5,269 nt of DNA from Hyphomicrobium_A sp035517115. GTDB lineage: Bacteria > Pseudomonadota > Alphaproteobacteria > Rhizobiales > Hyphomicrobiaceae. Shown here one piece after another: positions 1 through 5,269 of the stretch. The stretch spans positions 1-5,269 of the forward strand of contig DATIZL010000027.1 of assembly GCA_035517115.1 (NCBI GenBank). The letters run 5' to 3'. The notes below the pieces were generated by a model. It had not been told where the DNA came from, did no database searches, and was given only the letters and a program-made list of their open reading frames with translations. Made by a program: the position numbers and the translations under genes. Positions within the stretch are counted from its first letter, which is position 1, and every line of letters begins with the position of its first letter.

Positions 1-14
1 GAGGGGGCGCCCTT

Positions 15-73
15 CACCTCTCCCAGGGGGAGAGGTCGGCTGAACGTGCGCAGCACGACAGCCGGGTGAGGGG
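15..73 (+). repeat. Palindromic intergenic repeat, copy A
   Basis: This copy begins with a short hairpin: ACCTCTCCC (16-24) pairs with GGGAGAGGT (28-36) around a three-base loop. An unpaired GC-rich stretch of 27 bases follows, and the copy ends in GGGTGAGGGG (64-73). The same order of blocks occurs in reverse complement at 99-182, so the two are inverted copies of one element. The CCTCTCCC/GGGAGAGG palindrome style is familiar from intergenic repeats of rhizobial genomes. That likeness is from memory, and I do not assign a named family. Confidence 0.7.
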
Positions 74-98
74 AGGCGCGCTCTGATTAAGGTCCTAA

Positions 99-182
99 CC
101 CCTCACCCGCTCGCTCGCTGACGCGCAGCTCGCGACCTCTCCCGTCATGGCGAAGCCATGCTTCGCATGGACGGGAGAGGTG
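99..182 (-). repeat. Palindromic intergenic repeat, copy B (inverted)
   Basis: Read on the minus strand, this copy has the same block order as copy A: hairpin, 26-base middle, then GGGTGAGGGG (complement of 99-108). Its hairpin is much larger than that of copy A. ACCTCTCCCGTC (135-146) pairs perfectly with GACGGGAGAGGT (170-181). Inside it, ATGGCGAAG (147-155) pairs with CTTCGCAT (161-168) with one bulged G. It lies about 23 bases beyond the stop of the minus-strand gene ending at 205, so its stem could stall or end that transcript. It lacks a T-tract, so calling it an intrinsic terminator would be a guess. Confidence 0.7.
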
Positions 183-204
183 CCGTCGGCGCCCTATGGG
201 CGGA

Positions 205-474
205 TCATTTCACCTTGCCGGTGGTGGCGAGGTATTTTGCCATGTCGGCCTTGGTGGCTTCACCGTTGTCGACCAGCGCCTTCGCGCAGCGCAGAGAAAG
301 CTTGTACATGTTCGCACGGAAGCAGGCTCGCAGCGGCTCGCTCGGGATCTTCATGCCGAAGCAATAGGTGAGGTACTCGCTCTGGCAAGCATCCTCGACG
401 GCCTGATTGATGATGGCGGAGGCCTGTACGGGCACGAGGCCTACGAAGAGCGCGATGGCAAGGAGCCTGAGCAT
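205..474 (-). CDS. Small secreted four-cysteine protein, GLG1-like Cys-rich repeat
   Basis: The predicted product has 89 residues. Residues 1-20 (MLRLLAIALFVGLVPVQASA) form a signal peptide with a plausible cleavage after ASA, so the protein should act in the periplasm or outside the cell. The mature part has four cysteines, at 30, 38, 51 and 63, spaced C-x7-C-x12-C-x11-C. The pattern DAC...YC...RAC...LSLRC resembles one Cys-rich GLG1 repeat, a motif known from eukaryotic Golgi protein GLG1 and also found in small bacterial exported proteins. Two disulfides are likely; the biochemical role is unknown. An in-frame ATG at 498 would add eight residues, but the ATG at 474 has a GAGGGG ribosome site six bases upstream and starts directly on the signal peptide. 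It is transcribed away from the FadL-like gene and appears monocistronic in view. Confidence 0.75.
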   Translation of the reverse strand: MLRLLAIALFVGLVPVQASAIINQAVEDACQSEYLTYCFGMKIPSEPLRACFRANMYKLSLRCAKALVDNGEATKADMAKYLATTGKVK

Positions 475-800
475 AAAAATCCCCTCGATCTGGACCACCC
501 CGCATCAACGTAGCTTTACAGCACGCGGTTCCCTCGGGGGAAGGGGGGATGTGCGCGGGGCCGAGCAGCCGCGCGGCGGCGAGCCTGGGGTGGCTTCGAT
601 CCCGGATGCCTCACCTCCACCTGGGGACGCCCCGCAACCGCACCTTGTGTCGAATCAAGCAGCTCGATAGCGCTAGAGGACCGGGGACTTTGGATCAGTC
701 CGGCGTCGGAATTCACGCGTTCTGCACAGCTTATGCGTCCCCCGCGGTTGAGCGAGTGCGTGCGCTTTCCTAAGGCAATGAAGACGGTGGGGGGATTCAG
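475..800. other. Divergent intergenic region, 326 bases
   Basis: This gap lies between two divergently transcribed genes, so it must hold the promoter of each. I see no convincing -35/-10 pair with good spacing on either strand. Small features are a TTCCC/GGGAA hairpin with a TCGG loop (529-542) and an 8-base palindrome TAGCGCTA (668-675). The short reading frames crossing it show no protein-like composition and no recognisable family, so I call no gene here. Confidence 0.5.
481..486 (-). promoter_or_regulatory. Ribosome binding site fixing the start at 474
   Basis: On the minus strand GAGGGG lies six bases before the ATG at 474-472, a good Shine-Dalgarno position. It falls inside the coding part of the longer alternative that starts at 498, so it argues for the shorter protein. 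Confidence 0.55.
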
Positions 801-2114
801 ATGCGCCGACCGGCCCGCATCGCACGAATGCAAGCTCATTCCATCATGGGGCTCGCCGCCCTGGCGGCGCTTGCGCTGCTCGCCGCTGCGAGCGAGGCCT
901 TGGCCGGCGGCTTCGGCGTCGAGCAATCGGCCTACTACCAGGGCATGTCGTATGCGGGCGCCGCGGCCGGGGGTGAAAGCCTCACCTCGCTCGCCTGGAA
1001 CCCGGCGACCGCGGCCTTCGCCGGCAACGGCTTGTCGCTCGAGTCGAGCTACTCCGTCGTTCTGCTGTCCGCCAACCTCACCGTCACCAATCCGCAGGAC
1101 CAGCCGACGACGGGGCCGGCCGAGACGCAGATGGGCCGCGATGCGCTGGTAGGGGCGAGCTTCGTCACCTGGCGGCTCGACAGCAAGACGGTCGTCGGCG
1201 TGAGCCTCACCGCGCCGTTCGGGCTCGGCACCAAGGCCGAGAACACGGACTGGGTCGGCAGCTTCGAGGGCGTGACGACGAGCCTATTCAACCTCAACGC
1301 CGCGCCGATCATCTCCTACGAGGTCGCGCCGGGCCTCAACGTCGCCGTAGGGCTGCAGATCGACTACTTCGACCTGCAGCGGCAGACGGCCGACACGCCT
1401 ATCGGCGCCGCCAACCTGCGCGCCGACGACACCGGCGTCGGGGCCGTGGCCGGCATCGACTATGCGCCCACGCGCGACACCTCCATCGGCCTCGGCTACC
1501 GTTCGGCCGTGCATCACACGCTCAACGGCCACATCACGCTCTACGGCGTGGACGAGGCGCCCATCAAGGCCACCGTCATTCTCCCCGAGATGGTCTCGCT
1601 CGGCGTGCGCCACGCGGTCTCGCCGACGACGCGGCTGATGGCGGAGGCCGAGTGGGTGCACTGGAGCCGCCTCGGTGTCATCCCGGTGGAGCTGCAGGGC
1701 CCGTTCCTCGGTTTGCCTGCCGGCGCCACGGCCGCCAACCTCGACTTCCGCTGGCGCGACGGCTGGCTGTTTGCGCTGGGCGGCGAGTACGACTGGTCGC
1801 GGGCGCTGACGCTGAGGACGGGCGTCGGCTACGAGATCTCGCCCGTCGGCTCGGCGACGGAGCGCCTGGTGCAGGACCCCGACAGCAACCGCGTGTGGGC
1901 GAGCCTCGGCGCCTCCTACAAGTGGAGCGCGGATACGCGCTTCGACTTCTCCTACAGCCACGTGTTCTACGAGGACAACGCGCCCTTCGACCGCGTGGGG
2001 GCATCATTCCCGACGCCGCATCTCTTGGGCACCGCGGACGTCAGCATGGACGTGATCTCGGTCGGCTATAAGTACGTGTGGGGCGGGGCGCCGGCGCCCG
2101 TGGCGCTGAAGTAG
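801..2114 (+). CDS. FadL/OmpP1/TodX-family outer-membrane transport protein
   Basis: The predicted precursor has 437 residues, close to the length of E. coli FadL. Residues 1-35 form a signal peptide: a basic n-region (RRPARIAR), a long Ala/Leu core (about 17-30) and an ALA|GG cleavage. The mature N-terminus, GGFGVEQSAYYQGMSYAGAAAGGESLTSLAWNPA, matches the FadL hatch signature, including the conserved asparagine-proline-alanine at 67-69. The rest alternates polar and hydrophobic residues with many Tyr and Trp, as expected for a 14-strand barrel. The family moves long-chain fatty acids or hydrophobic aromatics across the outer membrane; the substrate here cannot be told. A run of six G sits five bases before the ATG at 801, favouring it over ATGs at 828 and 846. 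The last aromatic strand (VISVGYKYVW) is followed by a ten-residue Pro/Ala tail rather than ending on an aromatic residue. No operon partner is visible. Confidence 0.9.
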   Translation: MRRPARIARMQAHSIMGLAALAALALLAAASEALAGGFGVEQSAYYQGMSYAGAAAGGESLTSLAWNPATAAFAGNGLSLESSYSVVLLSANLTVTNPQDQPTTGPAETQMGRDALVGASFVTWRLDSKTVVGVSLTAPFGLGTKAENTDWVGSFEGVTTSLFNLNAAPIISYEVAPGLNVAVGLQIDYFDLQRQTADTPIGAANLRADDTGVGAVAGIDYAPTRDTSIGLGYRSAVHHTLNGHITLYGVDEAPIKATVILPEMVSLGVRHAVSPTTRLMAEAEWVHWSRLGVIPVELQGPFLGLPAGATAANLDFRWRDGWLFALGGEYDWSRALTLRTGVGYEISPVGSATERLVQDPDSNRVWASLGASYKWSADTRFDFSYSHVFYEDNAPFDRVGASFPTPHLLGTADVSMDVISVGYKYVWGGAPAPVALK

Positions 2115-2129
2115 GCACTCAAGCTGCGC

Positions 2130-2582
2130 TTAGCACGTCACCAAATCCGTGTGCCCGAAGCCCTTGGAGTAATCGAGCACCGAGATGACGGCCGGCGTCA
2201 CGCGGAAGATGCGGACCTCCTCGGGCTTGGGCATCTCGATCGGCAGCGAGGCCTGCTCGGGATACTTCGTCGGCAGCAGCGCCAAGACCTTCTCCGCCTC
2301 CGCGCGGTCGGTCACCGCTTGTGCGCGCGCCGCCATGGAGAGGCCGGTGATCTCCATGAGCTGCGGCGTATCGTGATCGATCGCCAGCGAAACGCGATCG
2401 TCGCGCGCGATGTTCGCCGCCTTCTGGCTGTCGAGGCCGCACAGGAAGTAGAGCGTGAGGCCATCGTTCACGTAGCCGACCGTCGTCGCCTGCGGCCAGC
2501 CGTCCGGCCGCAGCGTGGCGATGGTCATGATCCGGTGCTGGTCGAGCAGCACGAGGATTTTCTTTCTGCTCTCCGCATCCAT
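2130..2582 (-). CDS. Pyridoxamine 5'-phosphate oxidase-like FMN-binding split-barrel protein
   Basis: The predicted product has 150 residues and is cytosolic, with no signal peptide or membrane segment. Residues 8-70 read as the PNPOx-like core: a leading helix (ILVLLDQHRIM), then TIATLRPDGWPQATTVGY, a GLTLYFLCG strand and SQKAANIARDDRVSLAID. This strand-turn-strand pattern is typical of flavin (or F420/heme) split-barrel proteins. The later segment VRIFRVTPAVISVLDYSKGFGH is the usual closing strand with a short C-terminal tail ending in Cys150. Most such stand-alone proteins are uncharacterised, so true PdxH activity in vitamin B6 synthesis should not be assumed. It is much shorter than PdxH. 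The ATG at 2582 has an AAGGAGA ribosome site six bases upstream; an upstream ATG at 2663 would add a poor 27-residue leader. Its stop faces that of the FadL-like gene across 15 bases. Confidence 0.85.
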   Translation of the reverse strand: MDAESRKKILVLLDQHRIMTIATLRPDGWPQATTVGYVNDGLTLYFLCGLDSQKAANIARDDRVSLAIDHDTPQLMEITGLSMAARAQAVTDRAEAEKVLALLPTKYPEQASLPIEMPKPEEVRIFRVTPAVISVLDYSKGFGHTDLVTC

Positions 2583-2588
2583 CGGTCG

Positions 2589-2595
2589 TCTCCTT
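2589..2595 (-). promoter_or_regulatory. Ribosome binding site fixing the start at 2582
   Basis: AAGGAGA on the minus strand, six bases before the ATG, is the strongest Shine-Dalgarno match in the window. It decides between the start at 2582 and the upstream in-frame ATG at 2663. Confidence 0.7.
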
Positions 2596-2693
2596 GCGGG
2601 GCGATGCAGTGAAGCTGCGGCGACCTTAGCGGACTTGGATGAGCCGGCGTTGACGCGCCTCAATGACGGGGCGCGGATGTGCCGCGCGCAGCC

Positions 2694-3953
2694 CTACTTG
2701 AACAGCGACGTCAGCGAGAACGACGACGCCACCACCACGGGCGGCGCCTCGGCGATCTGCGGATAGGGCTCGTCGATATAGACGTTGAGGCCGGTGGCGC
2801 GCCCGTCCTTGATGAGCGAGGCGACGTACGCCCAGCCCTTCGGCTCCATGCCGATGCAGGCTTCCGACATTTCGCCTTTGAGGCGCACGTGGATCGCGAT
2901 GTTGCCGCGCGAGCGGATGCCGGCGATCTGCGAGGGCGTGAACTTCTCCTTGTTCCACAGCTTGGTCAGCCAGACGCCGGCCACGTTGCGCTTGGCGTTG
3001 GGTCCCCAGTTGATGCGCTTATCCTTGTCGCCGGCGAAGGTGTAGAGCCCCGGGGGCAGGGGGCCGACGGCCTTGGCGGCGATGCAGTCGGGATCGGGAT
3101 TGTTGCGGCAGACGTCGCGCCCCGAGATGCCCCAGGCAATGGTCTTGCCGCTCAGCTGTGGGTCATCCGCGACGACGAACAGGCGCCCGGTCTTGATCGT
3201 GTAGCCGAGGCGGAAGCCCTGCGCGGAGTCCGGCAGCTCGTGCACCACGTCCTCGAACGGATTGCAGATCTCGCCGCCCGTGAGCTTCCTCTCGTAGCCC
3301 TTCAAGTGAATGGTGACGTAGTCGACCTCGGGCGCGCAGTCCCACTGCGGCAAGGTCTTCTTGTTGGCGAGCGTGATCGCGGGTACCGGCGGCTCGGCCG
3401 CCACCTTGGGTATGGCCTCTGGCGCCGGCTTCTTGGCGATCGAGGGCGTCGTTGTCGTGGTCCACGCCGCCGGCGGCGGGGGCGGTGGCGCGGCGGCGGT
3501 GGTGCGCGGCAGGTCTTTGATCTGCGCGCACTTGGCCGACAGCTTCGGCGGCTCGATCTGCTTCACCGCGAGCTTCCGCGCCATGGCGCTGCTGGCGCCC
3601 TGCTTGACGTAGGCCTGGATGAGGGCGGTCTGCACCTCCACCTGCTCGTCCGAGAGCTCGAAGATGCAGTCCTCGTAGATCTGGTCGCCGACCTTGCTGA
3701 AGAAGTCGGCCATCTCGTGCGCGGCCGCGGCCGAGCCAGGGGCAGGCTTCTTGTCCTGGGGCGCGGGGCTTGGGGCCTTGACCTGCGGCGCGGGGCTGAC
3801 CTGTTGCGCGGCGCTCGGGCTCTTGGTCTGCTGCGCGGGGCTCGGGTCCTTCCCCTCCTGTGCAAGGCCTGAGTGCGCGGGGAGCACACAGAGGCTTGCC
3901 GCCGCGGCGAGCAGCATCCTCCTGCAACGATCCTGACGCGCGTTTTGCGACAC
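2694..3953 (-). CDS. Exported protein with DUF2778/Tlde1-like (L,D-transpeptidase-like) domain
   Basis: The predicted product has 419 residues from a GTG start at 3953. Residues 1-31 form a signal peptide: n-region ending CRRM, core LLAAAASLCVL, cleavage near GLA|QE. A Pro/Ser/Gln/Lys-rich linker with degenerate repeats follows (about 36-70). Next come a helical segment with cysteines 96 and 142, a Pro6 run (156-161) and a Thr run (165-169). The C-terminal half (about 205-400) has GISGRD...NNPDPD (275-289), GPLPPGLY (297-304), then IH at 354-355 and SEACIG around Ser363 and Cys366. This order matches DUF2778, the fold of the T6SS effector Tlde1, whose Cys/His pair trims or exchanges D-amino acids on peptidoglycan stem peptides. 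A periplasmic wall-modifying role is therefore inferred. Four further cysteines (206, 230, 282, 290) suggest disulfides. The start is uncertain: an ATG at 3917 has GGAGG directly abutting it and lacks the basic n-region, while an ATG at 4001 gives an overlong leader. There are 111 bases before the next minus gene. Confidence 0.65.
   Translation of the reverse strand: MSQNARQDRCRRMLLAAAASLCVLPAHSGLAQEGKDPSPAQQTKSPSAAQQVSPAPQVKAPSPAPQDKKPAPGSAAAAHEMADFFSKVGDQIYEDCIFELSDEQVEVQTALIQAYVKQGASSAMARKLAVKQIEPPKLSAKCAQIKDLPRTTAAAPPPPPPAAWTTTTTPSIAKKPAPEAIPKVAAEPPVPAITLANKKTLPQWDCAPEVDYVTIHLKGYERKLTGGEICNPFEDVVHELPDSAQGFRLGYTIKTGRLFVVADDPQLSGKTIAWGISGRDVCRNNPDPDCIAAKAVGPLPPGLYTFAGDKDKRINWGPNAKRNVAGVWLTKLWNKEKFTPSQIAGIRSRGNIAIHVRLKGEMSEACIGMEPKGWAYVASLIKDGRATGLNVYIDEPYPQIAEAPPVVVASSFSLTSLFK
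3744..3848 (-). repeat. Degenerate Pro/Gln-rich coding repeats
   Basis: Within the exported Tlde1-like protein, this stretch codes for four imperfect units: DPSPAQQTK, SPSAAQQV, SPAPQVK and APSPAPQDK. They form a flexible, proline-rich linker just after the signal peptide. Such linkers often let a periplasmic domain span or reach the cell wall. Unit lengths of 7-9 residues vary, so the array is likely prone to slippage between strains. Confidence 0.5.
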
Positions 3954-4225
3954 TTGCCTGCCCCGACCCCGGTTGTGGTATCCCCCGGCCCCCGAAGGCA
4001 TTCCTACCCTATGAGTCAGGGCAACAGAAAGGCTGCTGTGCCCTGCCCGCGAGCCCCCAAAAAATGGGCCCCGCTCGCTTATGGCGGCGCGCGGGCCAAG
4101 GGAGCTGGCGCCCCGCCGCCCGCGCCCCAATGCGCCAAAGGACCGCAAAAATCGCCGCTGCGGCCCGCGCGCGCCCTTGCTAGATAGCGGACCTGCCTTG
4201 AGGCCACTCGCACGGAGCTTCCCCC
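3954..4225. other. Divergent intergenic region, 272 bases
   Basis: This gap separates the start of the exported Tlde1-like gene (minus) from the start of the 97-residue gene (plus). It should hold both promoters, but I find no clear promoter pair or operator. The minus reading frame stays open through it as far as 4256. The peptide it would give is Arg/Gly/Ser-rich and looks non-coding, as expected for GC-rich DNA with few stops. Confidence 0.45.
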
Positions 4226-4519
4226 ATGTCCGACAGCAAAGACGTCCACGCCGCAATCGAGCGCCTCGAGCGCGAGAACGCCGAGCTCAGCGGCCTGATC
4301 CTCGCCACCGGCGTGATCCTCACGCAGCTCCTGCAGTCGATGACCCTGCGCGAGCTCAACCCGCAGCGCGCGGCGACCCAGATCATCACCAGCGCGCAAA
4401 AGGCGATCGAGGGCTTCAAGCCGGAGCACGCCGGGCCGCTCGACGCGGTCATGAAGGCGCGCGCGCTGCAGGGGGTGAAGCAGTACGAGCAGCAGCTGCG
4501 CTCCGTGCTGCCGATCTGA
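4226..4519 (+). CDS. Uncharacterised 97-residue protein with heptad-like N-terminus
   Basis: I do not recognise this family. The product begins MSDSKDVHAAIERLERENAEL, an amphipathic helix with heptad-like leucines, suggesting a short coiled coil and possible self-association. A mostly hydrophobic helix follows (about 21-40, LSGLILATGVILTQLLQSMT), broken by Ser, Thr and Gln. The rest (41-97) is helical and polar, with two likely helices around QRAATQIITSAQKAIEGF and LDAVMKARALQGVKQYEQQLRSVL. There is no signal peptide and no cysteine, so a cytosolic or peripheral location is likely. GGAG lies eight bases before the ATG. The MaoC-type gene starts 39 bases after its stop on the same strand, so the two are probably cotranscribed. 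Protein-like composition and a good ribosome site make it a real gene despite its size. Confidence 0.75.
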   Translation: MSDSKDVHAAIERLERENAELSGLILATGVILTQLLQSMTLRELNPQRAATQIITSAQKAIEGFKPEHAGPLDAVMKARALQGVKQYEQQLRSVLPI

Positions 4520-4558
4520 GGCGCGGCACAGTCAATTCCGCCGGAGCACTGCCCGCAC

Positions 4559-5008
4559 ATGGACGGCTGCCTCTACCTCGAGGACCTGCACGTCGGCCAG
4601 CGCTTTGAGAGCGCAACGCTCGCCGTCACCGCGGACGAGATCAAGGCGTTCGCGCGGCAGTTCGACCCGCAGCCGTTTCACCTCGACGAGAACGCCGCGG
4701 CGCGGTCGCTGCTCGGCGGGCTAGCGGCGAGCGGCTGGCACACGGCCGCGCTCACCATGCGGTTCCTGGTCGGAGGCGGGGCGCCCATCGCGGGCGGCGT
4801 CATCGGCGCCGGCGTGGAGGTTAGGTGGCCGCGTCCCGTGCGGCCGGGCGACGAGCTGCAGGTCGTGAGCGAGGTGCTGGAGATCACGCCCTCGCGCTCC
4901 AAGTCCGACCGCGGCATCGCCGTTTTGCGGAGCGAGACGCGCAACCAGCGGGGCGAGGTGGTGCAGGTGCTGACCTCGAAGCTCATGGTGCCGCGCCGGC
5001 CGTCTTGA
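4559..5008 (+). CDS. MaoC-type hot-dog-fold acyl dehydratase/hydratase
   Basis: The predicted product has 149 residues, the length of a single-domain MaoC-like protein. It opens with YLEDLHVGQRFES, the usual first strand of the family. The hydratase motif is present: FDPQPFH carries Asp36 and His41 in the D-x4-H spacing of (R)-specific enoyl-CoA hydratases such as PhaJ. GGLAASGWHTAALTMRF (53-69) is the central hot-dog helix region, and VEVRWPRPVRPGDEL (86-100) is a hallmark segment. Such enzymes hydrate trans-2-enoyl thioesters to (R)-3-hydroxyacyl thioesters; the acyl chain used here cannot be read from sequence, and they normally work as dimers in the cytosol. The upstream GGAG is 12 bases from the ATG, a rather long spacing, but the family N-terminus fits this start. 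It probably shares a transcript with the 97-residue gene. Confidence 0.88.
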   Translation: MDGCLYLEDLHVGQRFESATLAVTADEIKAFARQFDPQPFHLDENAAARSLLGGLAASGWHTAALTMRFLVGGGAPIAGGVIGAGVEVRWPRPVRPGDELQVVSEVLEITPSRSKSDRGIAVLRSETRNQRGEVVQVLTSKLMVPRRPS

Positions 5009-5044
5009 CGCGTTACGCGTACGCTTGGCACTTAAGCTCGCCCG

Positions 5045-5269
5045 CTAATGGCCTTCCCCGGCGCCAAACTCGGTGAGCACTTTGGCGAGTGCGTCGGGTC
5101 CCACCTTCACCACGCCTGCGAACGGCTGATCGATGACGATGATGATCAGTAGGCCCGAGAAGATGAGGACGGACAGAAGCCCCGTCATCAGCGTTTGCGC
5201 GCGCAGGCTCTGCGTGCCGAAGAAATACGTGAAGCCGATCGTGATGGCCGCGCCCCAAAAGAGCACCGG
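5045..5269 (-). CDS. DUF4239 (bestrophin-like) membrane protein, C-terminal part
   Basis: Only the last 74 residues are in view; the reading frame runs off the right edge, where the first complete codon codes for Pro. The GTG at 5266 is most likely an internal valine. The visible part contains one hydrophobic segment (LFWGAAITIGFTYFFG), the polar link TQSLRAQ and a second hydrophobic helix (LMTGLLSVLIFSGLLIIIVID), then the family-like DQPFAGVVKVGPDAL and a short tail. This order, YFFG then two helix-length hydrophobic stretches then a PF-G motif, is what I know from DUF4239 proteins. These are inner-membrane proteins with distant likeness to bestrophin channels and no firmly established function. 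The stop TAG lies 36 bases from the opposing MaoC-type stop, so the two genes converge. Confidence 0.7.
   Translation of the reverse strand, partial: PVLFWGAAITIGFTYFFGTQSLRAQTLMTGLLSVLIFSGLLIIIVIDQPFAGVVKVGPDALAKVLTEFGAGEGH

Noticed and set aside
748..776. Possible promoter TTGAGC, 17 bases, TAAGGC before the FadL-like gene
   Set aside because: The spacing is right but the -10 matches poorly, and similar weak pairs occur elsewhere. It is not supported enough to annotate.
516..926. 136-codon minus-strand open frame across the divergent gap and the FadL-like signal peptide
   Set aside because: It overlaps the 5' end of a confident gene, has shadow-like composition and resembles no family.
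1284..1961. 225-codon minus-strand open frame inside the FadL-like gene
   Set aside because: It is Arg/Ala/Val-rich without motifs and lies wholly within a well-supported gene, so it is an antisense shadow.
2671..2687. GCGCGG/CCGCGC hairpin just after the stop of the exported Tlde1-like gene
   Set aside because: The stem is six base pairs with no T-run after it on the minus strand. Such short GC stems are frequent by chance here, so I do not call a terminator.
3508..3710. Possible likeness between the two-cysteine helical segment of the Tlde1-like protein and the small GLG1-like protein
   Set aside because: Both have an LS-x-x-C ending, but the Tlde1-like segment has only two cysteines, 46 residues apart, and does not fit the four-cysteine repeat spacing.
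2679..3872. 397-codon plus-strand open frame opposite the exported Tlde1-like gene
   Set aside because: The peptide is Arg/Gly/Leu/Asp-rich with low-complexity runs and no recognisable domain. The opposite strand has a signal peptide and family motifs. GC-rich codon use leaves the antisense frame free of stops.
5008..5020. ACGCG-TTA-CGCGT palindrome between the convergent MaoC-type and DUF4239 genes
   Set aside because: Five base pairs with a three-base loop and no T-tract is too weak for a terminator call.

Overview
The window is GC-rich DNA (roughly two-thirds G+C by eye) with dense, mostly short-gapped genes. It carries secreted, outer-membrane and metabolic proteins of types common in alphaproteobacteria. 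The left edge holds CCTCTCCC/GGGAGAGG-type palindromic intergenic repeats. Together these suggest a member of the Hyphomicrobiales (Rhizobiales), perhaps a Bradyrhizobium/Rhodoplanes-like lineage. This placement is inferred from style and protein families, not from a marker gene.

Layout from left to right. Positions 1-204 hold two inverted copies of a palindromic repeat and no gene. A small secreted four-cysteine protein (minus, 205-474) follows. It resembles a single Cys-rich GLG1-type repeat. A 326-base divergent intergenic region separates it from a FadL/OmpP1/TodX-family outer-membrane transporter (plus, 801-2114). Fifteen bases beyond that stop, tail to tail, lies a pyridoxamine-phosphate-oxidase-like FMN split-barrel protein (minus, 2130-2582). 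Next, also on minus, is a 419-residue exported protein (2694-3953). It has a Pro/Gln-rich linker, a helical two-cysteine segment and a C-terminal domain resembling DUF2778/Tlde1, an L,D-transpeptidase-like peptidoglycan enzyme fold. A 272-base divergent gap leads to a probable two-gene plus-strand unit: an unrecognised 97-residue protein with a heptad-like N-terminus (4226-4519) and a MaoC-type hot-dog hydratase (4559-5008). The window closes with the C-terminal part of a DUF4239 (bestrophin-like) membrane protein (minus, 5045 to the edge).

The genes do not form one obvious pathway. Three products are predicted to be exported (small Cys protein, FadL-like porin, Tlde1-like enzyme) and one is an inner-membrane protein. 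FadL and MaoC both belong to families that handle fatty acids or acyl-CoAs, but they are about 2.4 kb apart in different transcription units. I see no defence island, CRISPR array, integrase, transposase, tRNA or rRNA. The most interesting items are the exported Tlde1-like protein with an altered active-site signature, the isolated GLG1-like cysteine protein, and the inverted repeat pair.
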